This document shows positions 32,055 through 40,731 of a stretch of DNA of 64,000 nt, piece by piece. This DNA is from a virus: positions 1 to 64,000 of the IMG/VR virus record IMGVR_UViG_3300007609_000003; one strand, written 5' to 3'. A program made the position numbers and the translations under genes. Positions within the stretch are counted from its first letter, which is position 1; the number at the start of each line of letters is the position of its first letter. The notes below the pieces were generated by a model. It saw nothing but the letters and a program-made list of their open reading frames with translations. It ran no database searches and was not told the origin of the DNA.

Positions 32055-32902
32055 TGATTACTCTCGAACAATTCAAAGCAATGATACCAAGAAACAAAGA
32101 ACCAGAAGAATGGTACGAAAATGTTGTTGACATGTTTAAAAAATATGATATAGTAACACCATTACGTATCGCTGGTTTTATGGCTCAGTGCGGTCATGAG
32201 TCTGCGGACTTTACTCGCCTTGAAGAAAACTTAAACTACTCAGAAAAAGCTTTAAATAGTGTGTTCGGTAGATACTTTGGAAAAGGTAAGAGAGACGCAT
32301 CCGAGTATGCTCGTAAACCAGAAAAGATCGCTAACTACGTATACCAGGATGAATTCCGTTCGAAGCGCGGTCAGATGGGTAACACAGAAGACGGAGACGG
32401 ATGGAGATTTCGTGGTCGTGGCATCAAACAGCTAACCGGTCGTAATAACTATACTGCCTTTGGTAAATCCGTTGGTATGTCGGCAGAAGAAGCTGCTGAG
32501 TACGTTGCGACGAAGAAGGGTGCTCTTGAGTCTGCTTGCTGGTTCTGGGCTACGAATAATATCGATCGTTACGCGGACAAAGATGATATCGTAGGAATGT
32601 CAAAACGTATCAACGGTGGAACGATTGGTCTTGACGACCGTAAGTCTAGATATGAAAGAGCAAAAAGAATCTTAGGTGGAGAAAGTATTCCGACTCCACG
32701 TAAAACATCAACAAAGGTCCGTACTCTACGTAAAGGTATGAAGGGCGATGACGTTGCTAAAATGCAAAAGGCAATTGGTGTATCCGCGGATGGCGACTTC
32801 GGTCCAGGAACGTTAGTAGCCGTGAAAAAATGGCAGAGAGCGAATGGCCTAACTCCAGACGGTATAATTGGGCCAAAGACTCAAGCAAAAATGTTTAGAT
32901 GA
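32051..32902 (+). CDS. Endolysin: GH19 domain plus peptidoglycan-binding domain
   Basis: 283 residues. Residues about 1-200 are a glycoside hydrolase 19 (chitinase/muramidase-like) domain: AGFMAQCGHESADF holds the catalytic Glu, followed by FRGRGIKQLTGRNNY and ACWFW. Residues about 225-283 form a PG_binding_1 domain (LRKGMKGDDVAKMQKAIGV ... DGIIGPKTQAKMF). No signal peptide, so it needs a holin to reach the wall. Overlaps the upstream gene by 4 bases. Confidence 0.9.
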   Translation: MMITLEQFKAMIPRNKEPEEWYENVVDMFKKYDIVTPLRIAGFMAQCGHESADFTRLEENLNYSEKALNSVFGRYFGKGKRDASEYARKPEKIANYVYQDEFRSKRGQMGNTEDGDGWRFRGRGIKQLTGRNNYTAFGKSVGMSAEEAAEYVATKKGALESACWFWATNNIDRYADKDDIVGMSKRINGGTIGLDDRKSRYERAKRILGGESIPTPRKTSTKVRTLRKGMKGDDVAKMQKAIGVSADGDFGPGTLVAVKKWQRANGLTPDGIIGPKTQAKMFR

Positions 32903-32908
32903 TAAATA
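32901..32908 (+). promoter_or_regulatory. Late promoter variant GATAAATA
   Basis: Overlaps the endolysin stop codon, 34 bases before the next start; first base differs from consensus. Confidence 0.6.
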
Positions 32909-32942
32909 ATAAGTTGAAACTATAAACAAATAGGAGACAAAA

Positions 32943-33326
32943 ATGTCTATTAGAGATATTATAGAACATTCTGTTAACAAAAACCCTCTTGGAATGAAAG
33001 AGGCATTGGAAGAAGAAATGCGTGAGCGTATTGCTCTCGCTATCCAAGCAAAAATGACAGAAGGTTCTTTCGACCAAGAAGAACTTGATGAAGAGAACGA
33101 CGAAGACACATTGTCTGAAATGTCTGATGAAGACGACATGGACGACGAAGACGATGATGATGATGATGACGACGATGACATGGATGAAGCGGCATGCGTT
33201 CGTGAAATGAAAAAACTTCACGCTGCAGCATGTCCGAAGAATGAAATGTACAAGAAATGTAATGAAAAGTACGGCTGCACAAAAGAAAAGTTTAACGAGC
33301 TATACGCTTCATACTGCAGCAAGTAA
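32943..33326 (+). CDS. Acidic head-core-like protein
   Basis: 127 residues. The N-terminus MSIRDIIEHSVNKNPLGMKEAL resembles small prohead core proteins (gp67-like), followed by a run of Asp encoded by GAT/GAC repeats (about residues 63-80) and a Cys-rich end (AACVREM, AACPKNEMYKKC, YGC, YCSK). The Asp tract is typical of proteins filling proheads; the Cys end is unusual. Assignment tentative. Confidence 0.55.
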   Translation: MSIRDIIEHSVNKNPLGMKEALEEEMRERIALAIQAKMTEGSFDQEELDEENDEDTLSEMSDEDDMDDEDDDDDDDDDDMDEAACVREMKKLHAAACPKNEMYKKCNEKYGCTKEKFNELYASYCSK

Positions 33327-33347
33327 TTCTAAACTCTCGGAGTACTA

Positions 33348-33791
33348 ATGGCCAGGCTATATCTCTTAATAATCGTTTTAGGCATCGTAGGCGGTGTGGC
33401 CTTTGCTGCTAAGAGCTATTACGAATGGTCTGAACAAACCATTGCCACTCTTCGAGAAAATAACGTAAAACTTGTGTCTGCGGCTGAAACATTACAAAAT
33501 ACAGTAGATAAACTGGCCGCAGACGCAAAACGTAATGAAGAACTTAATCAAAACCTATCGAAGCAACTTGCAGAATCACGTAAGGATCTAAACGTATTAC
33601 GTAGCAAGTTTGCTCGTATTGATTTAACTATGGAAGCTTTACAGGATCCTGTAAACTTAGAAGAAAGGGTCGACCGTGCAGTTAATAAACTCATCGATGA
33701 CATTGCTAGGGAAACTACTCCTCCTAGCGATACCACTGATGCTACTGACGGGGTGTCTGGGGAGAACTCCGGAACCGACGGTAGTAACTGA
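33348..33791 (+). CDS. Inner-membrane spanin (Rz-like)
   Basis: 147 residues: N-terminal membrane anchor (YLLIIVLGIVGGVAFAA), then a periplasmic coiled coil of about 80 residues, then a Thr/Ser/Gly tail. The outer-membrane spanin gene begins inside it in another frame, the classic Rz/Rz1 layout. Spanins fuse the two membranes at the last step of lysis. Confidence 0.82.
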   Translation: MARLYLLIIVLGIVGGVAFAAKSYYEWSEQTIATLRENNVKLVSAAETLQNTVDKLAADAKRNEELNQNLSKQLAESRKDLNVLRSKFARIDLTMEALQDPVNLEERVDRAVNKLIDDIARETTPPSDTTDATDGVSGENSGTDGSN

Positions 33792-34059
33792 AACAGAATA
33801 TTTAGAACAGAATATTCCAATTCAAGAACGTCCTGAGAAGGTTAACTTTCCTCCGGTCGATTGGTTTGTTGTAACGGAAGAAAACCTTGAAGAAAAACTT
33901 GCTGAGCTAGAAGATAGCACAGGAAACGTTGTATTCTTTTCCATCACTCCAAAGGGTTATGAAAACCTTGCCATAGGTATTGGTGATCTTCGTAGGTACA
34001 TTAAAGAGCAACAGGCCATCATCGCATATTACGAAGAGTCCTTGTCTACACCAGAATAA
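33676..34059 (+). CDS. Outer-membrane spanin lipoprotein (Rz1-like)
   Basis: 127 residues from GTG 33676, which has an AGAAAGGG site; ATG 33697 is the alternative. LLLAIPLMLLTGC ends in a lipobox (Cys about residue 27), so the protein is lipidated and sorted to the outer membrane. Proline-containing periplasmic part follows. 116 bases overlap the Rz-like gene out of frame; the Thr/Asp-rich tail of one protein is encoded by the same DNA as the lipobox of the other. Longer than usual Rz1 proteins. Confidence 0.8.
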   Translation: MQLINSSMTLLGKLLLLAIPLMLLTGCLGRTPEPTVVTETEYLEQNIPIQERPEKVNFPPVDWFVVTEENLEEKLAELEDSTGNVVFFSITPKGYENLAIGIGDLRRYIKEQQAIIAYYEESLSTPE

Positions 34060-34067
34060 AGTATTCT

Positions 34068-34075
34068 TATAAATA
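34068..34075 (+). promoter_or_regulatory. Late promoter TATAAATA
   Basis: Perfect box 50 bases before the next gene. Confidence 0.78.
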
Positions 34076-34124
34076 CGGATGTATACAATTACAAAGTGAG
34101 TCATTTAACTAGGAGCTACATCAA

Positions 34125-34592
34125 ATGACTGATAACGAAGTAAATACTTTAAAGACAGATGTAGCACTAATCAAAAAAGACATAAACCAGATTGATCGCG
34201 TGTTCAATAAAATTGACACAGCGATTGAAGACATGTCCGAGCTTCACAAGATAGCCGCGGTTCAGGAAACTATTCTAGAAAACACTGAAAGAAGACTTAC
34301 AAGTCTCGAGGATAATTTTGTGAAACACGGGGAAGAAGAACTCGAATTCAGAAAGGATTTGAATAAGTCCTTGAACGAAATGAAAGAAGACGCTCAAAAG
34401 CAACGTGAGCGCCGTCATAAAGAAATCTTGGAAACCCTCCAGGAAATGAGCTCCAACTTAAATACGAAGTTGGAAGTTCAGGATAAACGTATCCGCGCAC
34501 TAGAAAACTGGAGATGGTGGATCCTCGGCGCGTCCGCTGCACTTGTTTTCATTCTAACAAGATATAACTCGATAATGTCATTTTTTGGTTGA
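34125..34592 (+). CDS. Coiled-coil protein with C-terminal membrane anchor
   Basis: 155 residues: about 120 residues of coiled coil then WRWWILGASAALVFILTRY as a tail anchor. The same architecture as haemolysin-XhlA-type lysis accessory proteins, though much longer. AGGAGCT site before ATG 34125. A lysis or head-membrane role is possible. Confidence 0.62.
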   Translation: MTDNEVNTLKTDVALIKKDINQIDRVFNKIDTAIEDMSELHKIAAVQETILENTERRLTSLEDNFVKHGEEELEFRKDLNKSLNEMKEDAQKQRERRHKEILETLQEMSSNLNTKLEVQDKRIRALENWRWWILGASAALVFILTRYNSIMSFFG

Positions 34593-34617
34593 CATTTTCA
34601 TATACTGGTAGTATACT
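34589..34617 (+). promoter_or_regulatory. Early-type promoter for primase
   Basis: TTGACA (34589-34594), 17-base spacer, TATACT (34612-34617). Begins inside the stop region of the upstream gene and reads into gp61. Confidence 0.75.
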
Positions 34618-34648
34618 AATAATATCGTAATTCTAATTGTGAGGCGAA

Positions 34649-35662
34649 ATGGTAGATTTCGTAGATCTTCATTATGCAACTATGCTATCAAACAGGCTTG
34701 AGCGCTTTCGTGTTCGGTCAACGAATCCATACAAGATAAACTTCAGGTGCCCGGCGTGCGGTGATTCTCAAACATCACGTACGAAGGCACGTGGCTGGTT
34801 GTTAGAAAAAGATAACAGCTTTCACTTCTACTGTCATAACTGTGGAGCAAGTCAATCCTTTTCGTTCTTTCTCAAGAGTGTTGATAACCTTGTCTATAAC
34901 GACTATATCTCAGAAAAGTTCGTAAAGAAAGTAAGCGAAAAGAAGCCTGAAGAAACCACTCTTGAAAAGACTAAGTTTGAAGCGCCGGTCTTCAACACCA
35001 ACCCACTTAAAAAACTCAAAAAGATAAGTCAGCTGAGTGTGGATCATCCTCTTAAAAAGTATATCGTAAAGAGAGGTATTCCACCAGAACACCATTATCG
35101 CATGTTCTATGCTCAGAAGTTTAAAACGTGGATCAATAGTATCATACCAAATAAATTTGAAAACGTTGGTAAGGATGAGCCACGTCTAGTGATTCCTTTT
35201 ATAGATAAAAGAGGTAAGGTATTTGGTGTATCGGCTCGAGGGTTTGACCCAAAAGGAATACGATACATCACGATTATGTTCGACGATCGTCCAAAGATCT
35301 TTGGTCTCGATAAAGTTGATTTTAACAAGCCATACTTTGTTGTTGAAGGGGCGCTCGACAGCATGTTTCTTTCTAACGCCGTAGCAATGGCTGGTGCTGA
35401 AGGTAGTACAGCCGCCCTTCAAAACGTAAATAATGCAACCTTTGTATTTGATGCTGAACCACGAAACAGAGAAATTCATAAACGAATGGAAAAGATAATT
35501 CGCAACGGTTATAAGATCTGTATCTGGCCTTCTGATGTTCCAGCAAAAGATATTAACGAAATGGTATTAGCCGGAGCAAACAACGTTGAAGAAATCATTC
35601 GTAATAATACATACACTAGCCTAGAAGCTAACTTAAAATTAATGACATGGAGAAAAGCATGA
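34649..35662 (+). CDS. 61: DNA primase gp61
   Basis: 337 residues (T4 gp61: 342). Makes RNA primers with gp41. N-terminal zinc finger CPAC (34-37) and CHNC (62-65), then the TOPRIM core with PYFVVEGALDSMFL (Glu) and FVFDAEPRN (acidic pair). Overlaps DHFR by 4 bases. Confidence 0.93.
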   Translation: MVDFVDLHYATMLSNRLERFRVRSTNPYKINFRCPACGDSQTSRTKARGWLLEKDNSFHFYCHNCGASQSFSFFLKSVDNLVYNDYISEKFVKKVSEKKPEETTLEKTKFEAPVFNTNPLKKLKKISQLSVDHPLKKYIVKRGIPPEHHYRMFYAQKFKTWINSIIPNKFENVGKDEPRLVIPFIDKRGKVFGVSARGFDPKGIRYITIMFDDRPKIFGLDKVDFNKPYFVVEGALDSMFLSNAVAMAGAEGSTAALQNVNNATFVFDAEPRNREIHKRMEKIIRNGYKICIWPSDVPAKDINEMVLAGANNVEEIIRNNTYTSLEANLKLMTWRKA

Positions 35663-36132
35663 TACGAGCGATTTTAGCATGTGACGACGATTGGGGTATA
35701 GGTAAGGGTGGAGGTCTACCTTGGCCAAACAACCCAGCGGATCTAAAATGGTTCAAAGAAACTACACTCAACGGAACGATCGTTATGGGTCGAAGAACCT
35801 GGGACAGCCTTCCGTTCAAACCGTTGCCCGGTCGACGAAACATTGTTGTGTCTGATACAATGAAACAGCAGAACGATGTAGAGGTAATTCGTTCGGATAT
35901 CTATAGATCAAGAATGAATGTACTCAGCTATGAAGATGACGTTTGGATCATCGGTGGGAGTAACCTAATTGAAAATAGTCTAACTCTTATAGACGAGTTC
36001 TGGCTGAGCCGTATTCAAGGGACTTATGATTGTGAGGTGTTTTTACCGAGAACATTGATTGAGCTAACGTATGAGCTTTATAGTAGCGAACGTGAAGGTG
36101 AAGTATATGTAGATAAATGGAAGAAGATATAA
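35659..36132 (+). CDS. frd: Dihydrofolate reductase
   Basis: 157 residues from ATG 35659 (ATGA overlap, GGAG site). Regenerates tetrahydrofolate after thymidylate synthesis. IRAILACDDDWGIGKGGGLPW, VMGRRTWDSLP and VWIIGGSNL are the substrate and NADPH motifs. Overlaps thymidylate synthase by TAATG, as frd and td are neighbours in T4. Confidence 0.93.
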   Translation: MIRAILACDDDWGIGKGGGLPWPNNPADLKWFKETTLNGTIVMGRRTWDSLPFKPLPGRRNIVVSDTMKQQNDVEVIRSDIYRSRMNVLSYEDDVWIIGGSNLIENSLTLIDEFWLSRIQGTYDCEVFLPRTLIELTYELYSSEREGEVYVDKWKKI

Positions 36133-37022
36133 TGCATCAGTATAAAAAACTAATTAATGATATCGTTGTAAATGGGGAAGACGTAAGTGACAGGACCGGC
36201 GTAGGTACTCGTTCTATCTTCGGTTACCAAATGAAGTTTGATCTCGCAGACGGATTTCCAGCAGTGACTACAAAGAAACTTGCATGGAAAGCAGTCGTTG
36301 GCGAACTTATGTGGTTCCTTGAAGGCGGTACCGATGAACGGCGATTGGCTGAACTTACATTTGGTAAAGATCGTGAGGAGCTCGTTGAAAAGAAAACCAT
36401 TTGGACAGCAAATGCTGATAAACAAGGCGTAGAACTCGGGCACTACAATGATGAATACATCAAGGATCTTGGTCCAGTATACGGATCCCAATGGAGAAAG
36501 TTCTCTTACTTTCAGGATGATCCGCGAGGTGTAGACCAAGTACTAAGTGTAATCAAACAGATCAAACATACTCCTGACTCTCGCCGCATTATTATGTCGG
36601 CCTGGAACCCTATGGTATTGAATACAATGACTTTACCTCCTTGTCACGTTATGACTCAGTTTGCAGTTCGTAATGGAAAGTTACACTGTCAAATGTATCA
36701 AAGGTCCGCAGACGTAGGTCTTGGAGTTCCGTTTAATATTGCATCGTATGCACTACTTACTCACATCATTGCAAGAGAATGCAACCTTGACGTCGGTACA
36801 TATGTGCATACTATCGGTGATGCTCATATCTATAACGACCATCTGTATAGCCTAACGGAAGTATTGGATAGAGAACCTTATCCGCTTCCTACTCTCGAAA
36901 TAGATGAGTCCTTTAACCTTATTGAACGCCTTTCGGTTGGTTTTAAGAAAGAAGACGCATCTTTGTTTAAACTGAATAACTACCAGCACCATCCAGAAAT
37001 TAAGATGAATATGGCGGTGTAA
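36132..37022 (+). CDS. td: Thymidylate synthase (ThyA type)
   Basis: 296 residues from ATG 36132. Methylates dUMP to dTMP. Catalytic Cys171 lies in LPPCHVMTQF; RSADVGLGVPFNIASYALL and HIYNDH are the folate/nucleotide motifs. Intact with no intron, unlike T4 td. Confidence 0.95.
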   Translation: MHQYKKLINDIVVNGEDVSDRTGVGTRSIFGYQMKFDLADGFPAVTTKKLAWKAVVGELMWFLEGGTDERRLAELTFGKDREELVEKKTIWTANADKQGVELGHYNDEYIKDLGPVYGSQWRKFSYFQDDPRGVDQVLSVIKQIKHTPDSRRIIMSAWNPMVLNTMTLPPCHVMTQFAVRNGKLHCQMYQRSADVGLGVPFNIASYALLTHIIARECNLDVGTYVHTIGDAHIYNDHLYSLTEVLDREPYPLPTLEIDESFNLIERLSVGFKKEDASLFKLNNYQHHPEIKMNMAV

Positions 37023-37053
37023 AAAATTTAGAAATATGTGAAACAATCTATAT

Positions 37054-37084
37054 ATGTTGTGTGTAAGGCTAATAAATACAACAT
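37054..37084 (+). promoter_or_regulatory. Late box AATAAATA inside an inverted repeat, before nrdB
   Basis: ATGTTGT (37054-37060) and ACAACAT (37078-37084) flank AATAAATA (37071-37078). A second element, GACAG-CAT-CTGTC at 37088-37100, overlaps a TTGACA (37086-37091) without a clear -10. The 163-base gap to nrdB therefore holds several control signals. Confidence 0.5.
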
Positions 37085-37130
37085 GTTGACAGCATCTGTC
37101 TAAAAATCAAAATAATAAAACAATAAAAAG

Positions 37131-37155
37131 ACCGTATTGCGGAATACGGTTTCTT
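37131..37155 (+). terminator. Terminator upstream of nrdB
   Basis: Perfect 8-bp stem ACCGTATT/AATACGGT with loop GCGG and TTCTTT tail. It lies only 31 bases before the nrdB start and after the candidate promoters, so it could act as an attenuator for nrdB. Confidence 0.72.
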
Positions 37156-37185
37156 TACTCATTTAACAAAAAAGAGGGTACTTAT

Positions 37186-38466
37186 ATGTTCGAAGGTTCT
37201 TTGACTCCAGAATATCCAAAAACTGTCAGTTACGTTTTAAAACGTGATGGTTCTACCGAAGAATTTAATGTTAGTAAAATACAAACGGCCGTTTCAAAGG
37301 CGATGAAATCCATCGGCATAAAGAGCAGAACTCTACCTAGCGAAGTTGCAACTGATGTATCTAATCTTTTAAACCAAGACGTGAATGATGTGGTAGCAGA
37401 TGTTGACACCGTTCATAAAGCAGTCGAAAACGTAATCATGGATATGGGTCTTCACGATCTCGCTCGCGAGTATATCCTTTTTCGTTTTAATAACATGCCG
37501 AACATCTTTCGTAAACGCTCGAACCTAAAACCTTATGAGTACCCCCAGCTCGTAGAGTTCACAGATGCTATTCGTCACTCATACTGGGTTCATACAGAAT
37601 TTAACTACTCAGCTGATATTCAGGATATGAAGGTCCGTATGACTCCTGAAGAAGTTGAGATCGTAAAGAAAGCTATGCTTGCGATCTCTCAGATCGAGGT
37701 TGCAGTAAAAACATTCTGGGCAAAGATTGGCGATAAGTTCCCAAAACCAGAGGTTGCCGCTGTCGGTATTACATTTGGCGAATCAGAAGTAAGACACGCC
37801 GACGCATATTCAAACCTAATCGAGATCATGGGACTCAATGAAGAGTTTGAAAAGGTAGTAGAAGTACCGGCAATGAAAAAGCGTATTGCATACCTCGAGC
37901 AATCTATCGGAACACCGGTCGATGACAAGGACTACTTCCATAAGATCATTCTTTTCTCGATGTTTGTAGAGAATGTATCTCTATTCTCACAGTTCCTTAT
38001 TATGATGGCATTCAATAAACATAAGAACGTTCTTAAGGGTATCTCAAACGCTGTCGAAGCAACATCAAAAGAAGAAGACATTCACGCGCGTTTTGGTTTC
38101 GAACTCGTAAACATTATCCGCGAGGAAAACCCAGATTGGTTCAATAAGGATTCAATCAACGAGGTAAACAGACTGTGTCGTGAAGCATACAAAGCAGAGT
38201 CTGCAATTGTCGATTGGATCTATGGAAACAGCGATCTCGACTTCCTTCCAAAGGATACTGTTAAGGAGTTCCTTAAGCACCGTTTTAACCAATCACTCAC
38301 TGCGATCGACCTTAAACCAATCTATGAAGTAGATGAAGAAAAGGTACGCACAACCGACTGGTTTGCAGAAGAGATCCTAAGTACGAAAAACGTAGACTTT
38401 TTTGTAAAACGCTCGACCGCGTATTCAAAGAAGACAAAAGCATTCACAGAAGACGACCTATTTTAG
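37186..38466 (+). CDS. nrdB: Ribonucleotide reductase small subunit with N-terminal ATP-cone
   Basis: 426 residues. Residues about 14-105 form an ATP-cone (YVLKRDGSTEEFNVSKI ... LAREYILFR), the allosteric on/off domain usually found on the large subunit. The radical domain follows: E201-V-R-H204 and Y208 (helix with metal ligands and the radical Tyr), E262, and E297-D-I-H300. An AGAGGG site precedes ATG 37186. ATP-cones on NrdB are known from a few bacteria where the large subunit lacks one, and the NrdA here indeed lacks it. Confidence 0.9.
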   Translation: MFEGSLTPEYPKTVSYVLKRDGSTEEFNVSKIQTAVSKAMKSIGIKSRTLPSEVATDVSNLLNQDVNDVVADVDTVHKAVENVIMDMGLHDLAREYILFRFNNMPNIFRKRSNLKPYEYPQLVEFTDAIRHSYWVHTEFNYSADIQDMKVRMTPEEVEIVKKAMLAISQIEVAVKTFWAKIGDKFPKPEVAAVGITFGESEVRHADAYSNLIEIMGLNEEFEKVVEVPAMKKRIAYLEQSIGTPVDDKDYFHKIILFSMFVENVSLFSQFLIMMAFNKHKNVLKGISNAVEATSKEEDIHARFGFELVNIIREENPDWFNKDSINEVNRLCREAYKAESAIVDWIYGNSDLDFLPKDTVKEFLKHRFNQSLTAIDLKPIYEVDEEKVRTTDWFAEEILSTKNVDFFVKRSTAYSKKTKAFTEDDLF

Positions 38467-38478
38467 AGAGAGAAGAAT

Positions 38479-40173
38479 ATGGAAAAATTTTATTGGCTAA
38501 ACGAAGACTCACGCACATTTTTGTCACGAGGATATATTGATACTGACAACGGTGAAACTCCTGAAGGTCGTATACGTGAGATCGCAGACAAAGCAGAGCA
38601 GTACCTTAAGGATATGGCTGCGACTCCTGAAGCAGGAAGCAAGTTTGATGGGTTTGCAGACAAGTTCTATGACTACATGGCAAGAGGATTTTATTCTCTA
38701 GCGTCTCCAATCTGGGCTAACTATGGTAAGGAACGAGGACTACCAGTTTCTTGTTTTGGATCGTTTATTGATGATAGTATGCAGTCCATTCTATTTGGCC
38801 ACGCTGAAAACGGCATGCTCATGAAGAATGGTGGTGGAACATCTGGCTACTTTGGAGCTGTTCGTGAAAGAGGAGCTCCAATCAAAGACCAAGGAGAATC
38901 ATCTGGCTCTGTTCACTTTATGCAGATGTATGATACGCTTGCTTCTGTAGTTTCGCAAGGATCCGTCCGTCGTGGCTTCTTTGCTGCGTATCAAGATATT
39001 GAACATCCTGACGCAAGCGAGTTCCTAGACATCGGTACGGAAGGTAACCCTATCCAGGGTCTAACGACCGGTATTACTGTTTCGGACCAATTCATTGAAG
39101 ATATGAAATCCGGAGACGGAGAAAAAAGATCTCTGTGGGCAAAGGTACTTCAGCGCCGTTCTGAGATTGGTTTTCCTTATATCCTATACAAAGGTAACGT
39201 AAACAACAATAAACCGCAGGTCTATAAAGACAAGGGTATGGATATTCACGCATCAAATATGTGTGCTGAGATCGCTCTGCCATCGAGTGTAGATGAAACC
39301 TTTACATGTGTACTATCGTCTCTTAACGTTTTGCATTGGGACGAGATCAAAGAGACCGACGCGATTGAAGTACTTACTATGTTCCTTGACACGGTATGTC
39401 AGGAATTTATCAATAAGACTGAGGGTCAGATCTATATGAAACGCGCTCGTGATTTTGCTATCAATCACAGGGCTCTTGGCGCAGGTATCCTTGGCTGGCA
39501 TTCATACCTACAGTCAAAAATGATTCCTTTTGAGTCAAAAGAAGCAGCGCAAAAGAACCTAGAGATTGCGAAAAACCTTCGTGAGAGATCGCATGCTGCG
39601 TCAAGACAGTTAGCCGAGATCCTTGGTGAAGCTCCGTTACTAGAAGGTTACGGTATGCGTAACACAACAACGATGGCTATCGCACCTACAAAGTCAAGTA
39701 GCTTTATCCTTGGTCAAGTATCTCAGTCTATCGAACCAGAGTTCTCGAACGCATATGTAAAGGATCTTGCAAAGATTAAGGTTACGATTAAGAACCCTTA
39801 TCTTACGAAGTTGCTTCAAGAAAAGGGTAAGGATAACCTCGATACGTGGGAGTCAATCAAGAACCGCGATGGTTCCGTTCAACATCTTGAGTTCCTTACA
39901 CAGGAAGAAAAAGAAGTGTTTAAGACCTTCTCTGAGATTAATCCATATACCATCGTAGACCAAGCAGGCGTTCGCCAGGAATACATCGACCAAGGTCAGA
40001 GTTTGAACCTAATGTTGGATCCTGACATGTCGGTAAAAGAAATCAATCAGCTGTATCTATATGCTCATGGCGTTGGCGTAAAGAGTCTGTACTATAGCTA
40101 CTCCATGTCTGCAGCACAGTCTTTGACTCGTAAACGTGTAATGTCTGATGATTGTGCAGCTTGCGAGGCATAA
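38479..40173 (+). CDS. nrdA: Ribonucleotide reductase large subunit (no ATP-cone)
   Basis: 564 residues, short because the chain starts directly at the catalytic barrel region with no ATP-cone. Redox Cys92 (VSCFGS), active-site Cys262 and Glu264 (NMCAEIALP), a further Cys277, and the C-terminal CAACEA pair for re-reduction are all present. Start 12 bases after nrdB with a GAGAGAAGAA site. Class I partner of NrdB; the glutaredoxin at 55315 could supply electrons. Confidence 0.92.
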   Translation: MEKFYWLNEDSRTFLSRGYIDTDNGETPEGRIREIADKAEQYLKDMAATPEAGSKFDGFADKFYDYMARGFYSLASPIWANYGKERGLPVSCFGSFIDDSMQSILFGHAENGMLMKNGGGTSGYFGAVRERGAPIKDQGESSGSVHFMQMYDTLASVVSQGSVRRGFFAAYQDIEHPDASEFLDIGTEGNPIQGLTTGITVSDQFIEDMKSGDGEKRSLWAKVLQRRSEIGFPYILYKGNVNNNKPQVYKDKGMDIHASNMCAEIALPSSVDETFTCVLSSLNVLHWDEIKETDAIEVLTMFLDTVCQEFINKTEGQIYMKRARDFAINHRALGAGILGWHSYLQSKMIPFESKEAAQKNLEIAKNLRERSHAASRQLAEILGEAPLLEGYGMRNTTTMAIAPTKSSSFILGQVSQSIEPEFSNAYVKDLAKIKVTIKNPYLTKLLQEKGKDNLDTWESIKNRDGSVQHLEFLTQEEKEVFKTFSEINPYTIVDQAGVRQEYIDQGQSLNLMLDPDMSVKEINQLYLYAHGVGVKSLYYSYSMSAAQSLTRKRVMSDDCAACEA

Positions 40174-40177
40174 ACTA

Positions 40178-40206
40178 TTGACATCTCCTTAGAATCAGTT
40201 TATATA
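40178..40206 (+). promoter_or_regulatory. Early promoter with shared spacer element
   Basis: TTGACA (40178-40183), spacer with TTAGAATCAG, TATATA (40201-40206). Spacer bases CCTTAGA (40187-40193) are complementary to TCTAAGG (40225-40231), which holds the ribosome site of the next gene. Confidence 0.78.
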
Positions 40207-40239
40207 ATATCTATAATGAAAAAATCTAAGGCATGAGCA

Positions 40240-40731
40240 ATGAAAAAAGTACTAACCGGTTTGGCTATCGTAATGGCAACAGCAACTTCAAGTTTTGCCG
40301 ATAGCTGTAACAAAGAAGAACAGATCCACGCGCTCGCGATGAACATGTATCACGAAGCGCGTGGAGAAGGATCCGAGGCGATGCAACTCGTTGCTGAAGT
40401 AACTTTAAATCGGGTTGCGAGTAAACACTTTCCAAGCACGATTTGTGATGTGGTTTATCAGGCAAGATTTGATCCAAGGGGTAACCCGCGCCGCCATCAA
40501 TGTCAGTTCTCCTGGTTCTGTGATGGCCGGTCTGATAAAGCATACGACGCAAAGTCATGGAAACACGCTGAAGAGATCGCTGAAGGTCTCGTGAATAAAA
40601 CTATCTCGTTAATTGGTGTCGATGCTACTCACTACCACACAACGAACGTAAAACCATACTGGTCAAAATCATATACCAAGCTTGGTACATATGGAGACCA
40701 TGTCTTTTATAAGATGGGAGACAGATTATGA
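40240..40731 (+). CDS. Secreted cell-wall hydrolase (SleB family)
   Basis: 163 residues with a signal peptide ending SSFA. The domain MYHEARGEGSEAMQLVAEVTLNR followed by CQFSW and THYHTTNVKPYW is that of Hydrolase_2/SleB, lytic transglycosylase-like enzymes; the Glu in HEARGEG is the probable catalytic residue. A secreted wall enzyme from an early-type promoter is unusual and may serve exclusion or wall remodelling rather than lysis. Confidence 0.85.
   Translation: MKKVLTGLAIVMATATSSFADSCNKEEQIHALAMNMYHEARGEGSEAMQLVAEVTLNRVASKHFPSTICDVVYQARFDPRGNPRRHQCQFSWFCDGRSDKAYDAKSWKHAEEIAEGLVNKTISLIGVDATHYHTTNVKPYWSKSYTKLGTYGDHVFYKMGDRL

Noticed and set aside
33145-33185. GAT/GAC trinucleotide run as a regulatory repeat
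   Set aside because: It simply encodes the Asp tract of the acidic head-core-like protein; may be slippage-prone, but no regulatory role is visible.
32849-33221. Minus-strand poly-Ser or poly-His/Val frames
   Set aside because: Antisense of the GAT/GAC Asp repeat.
36132-37022. Self-splicing intron in td as in T4
   Set aside because: The thymidylate synthase frame is continuous and complete.
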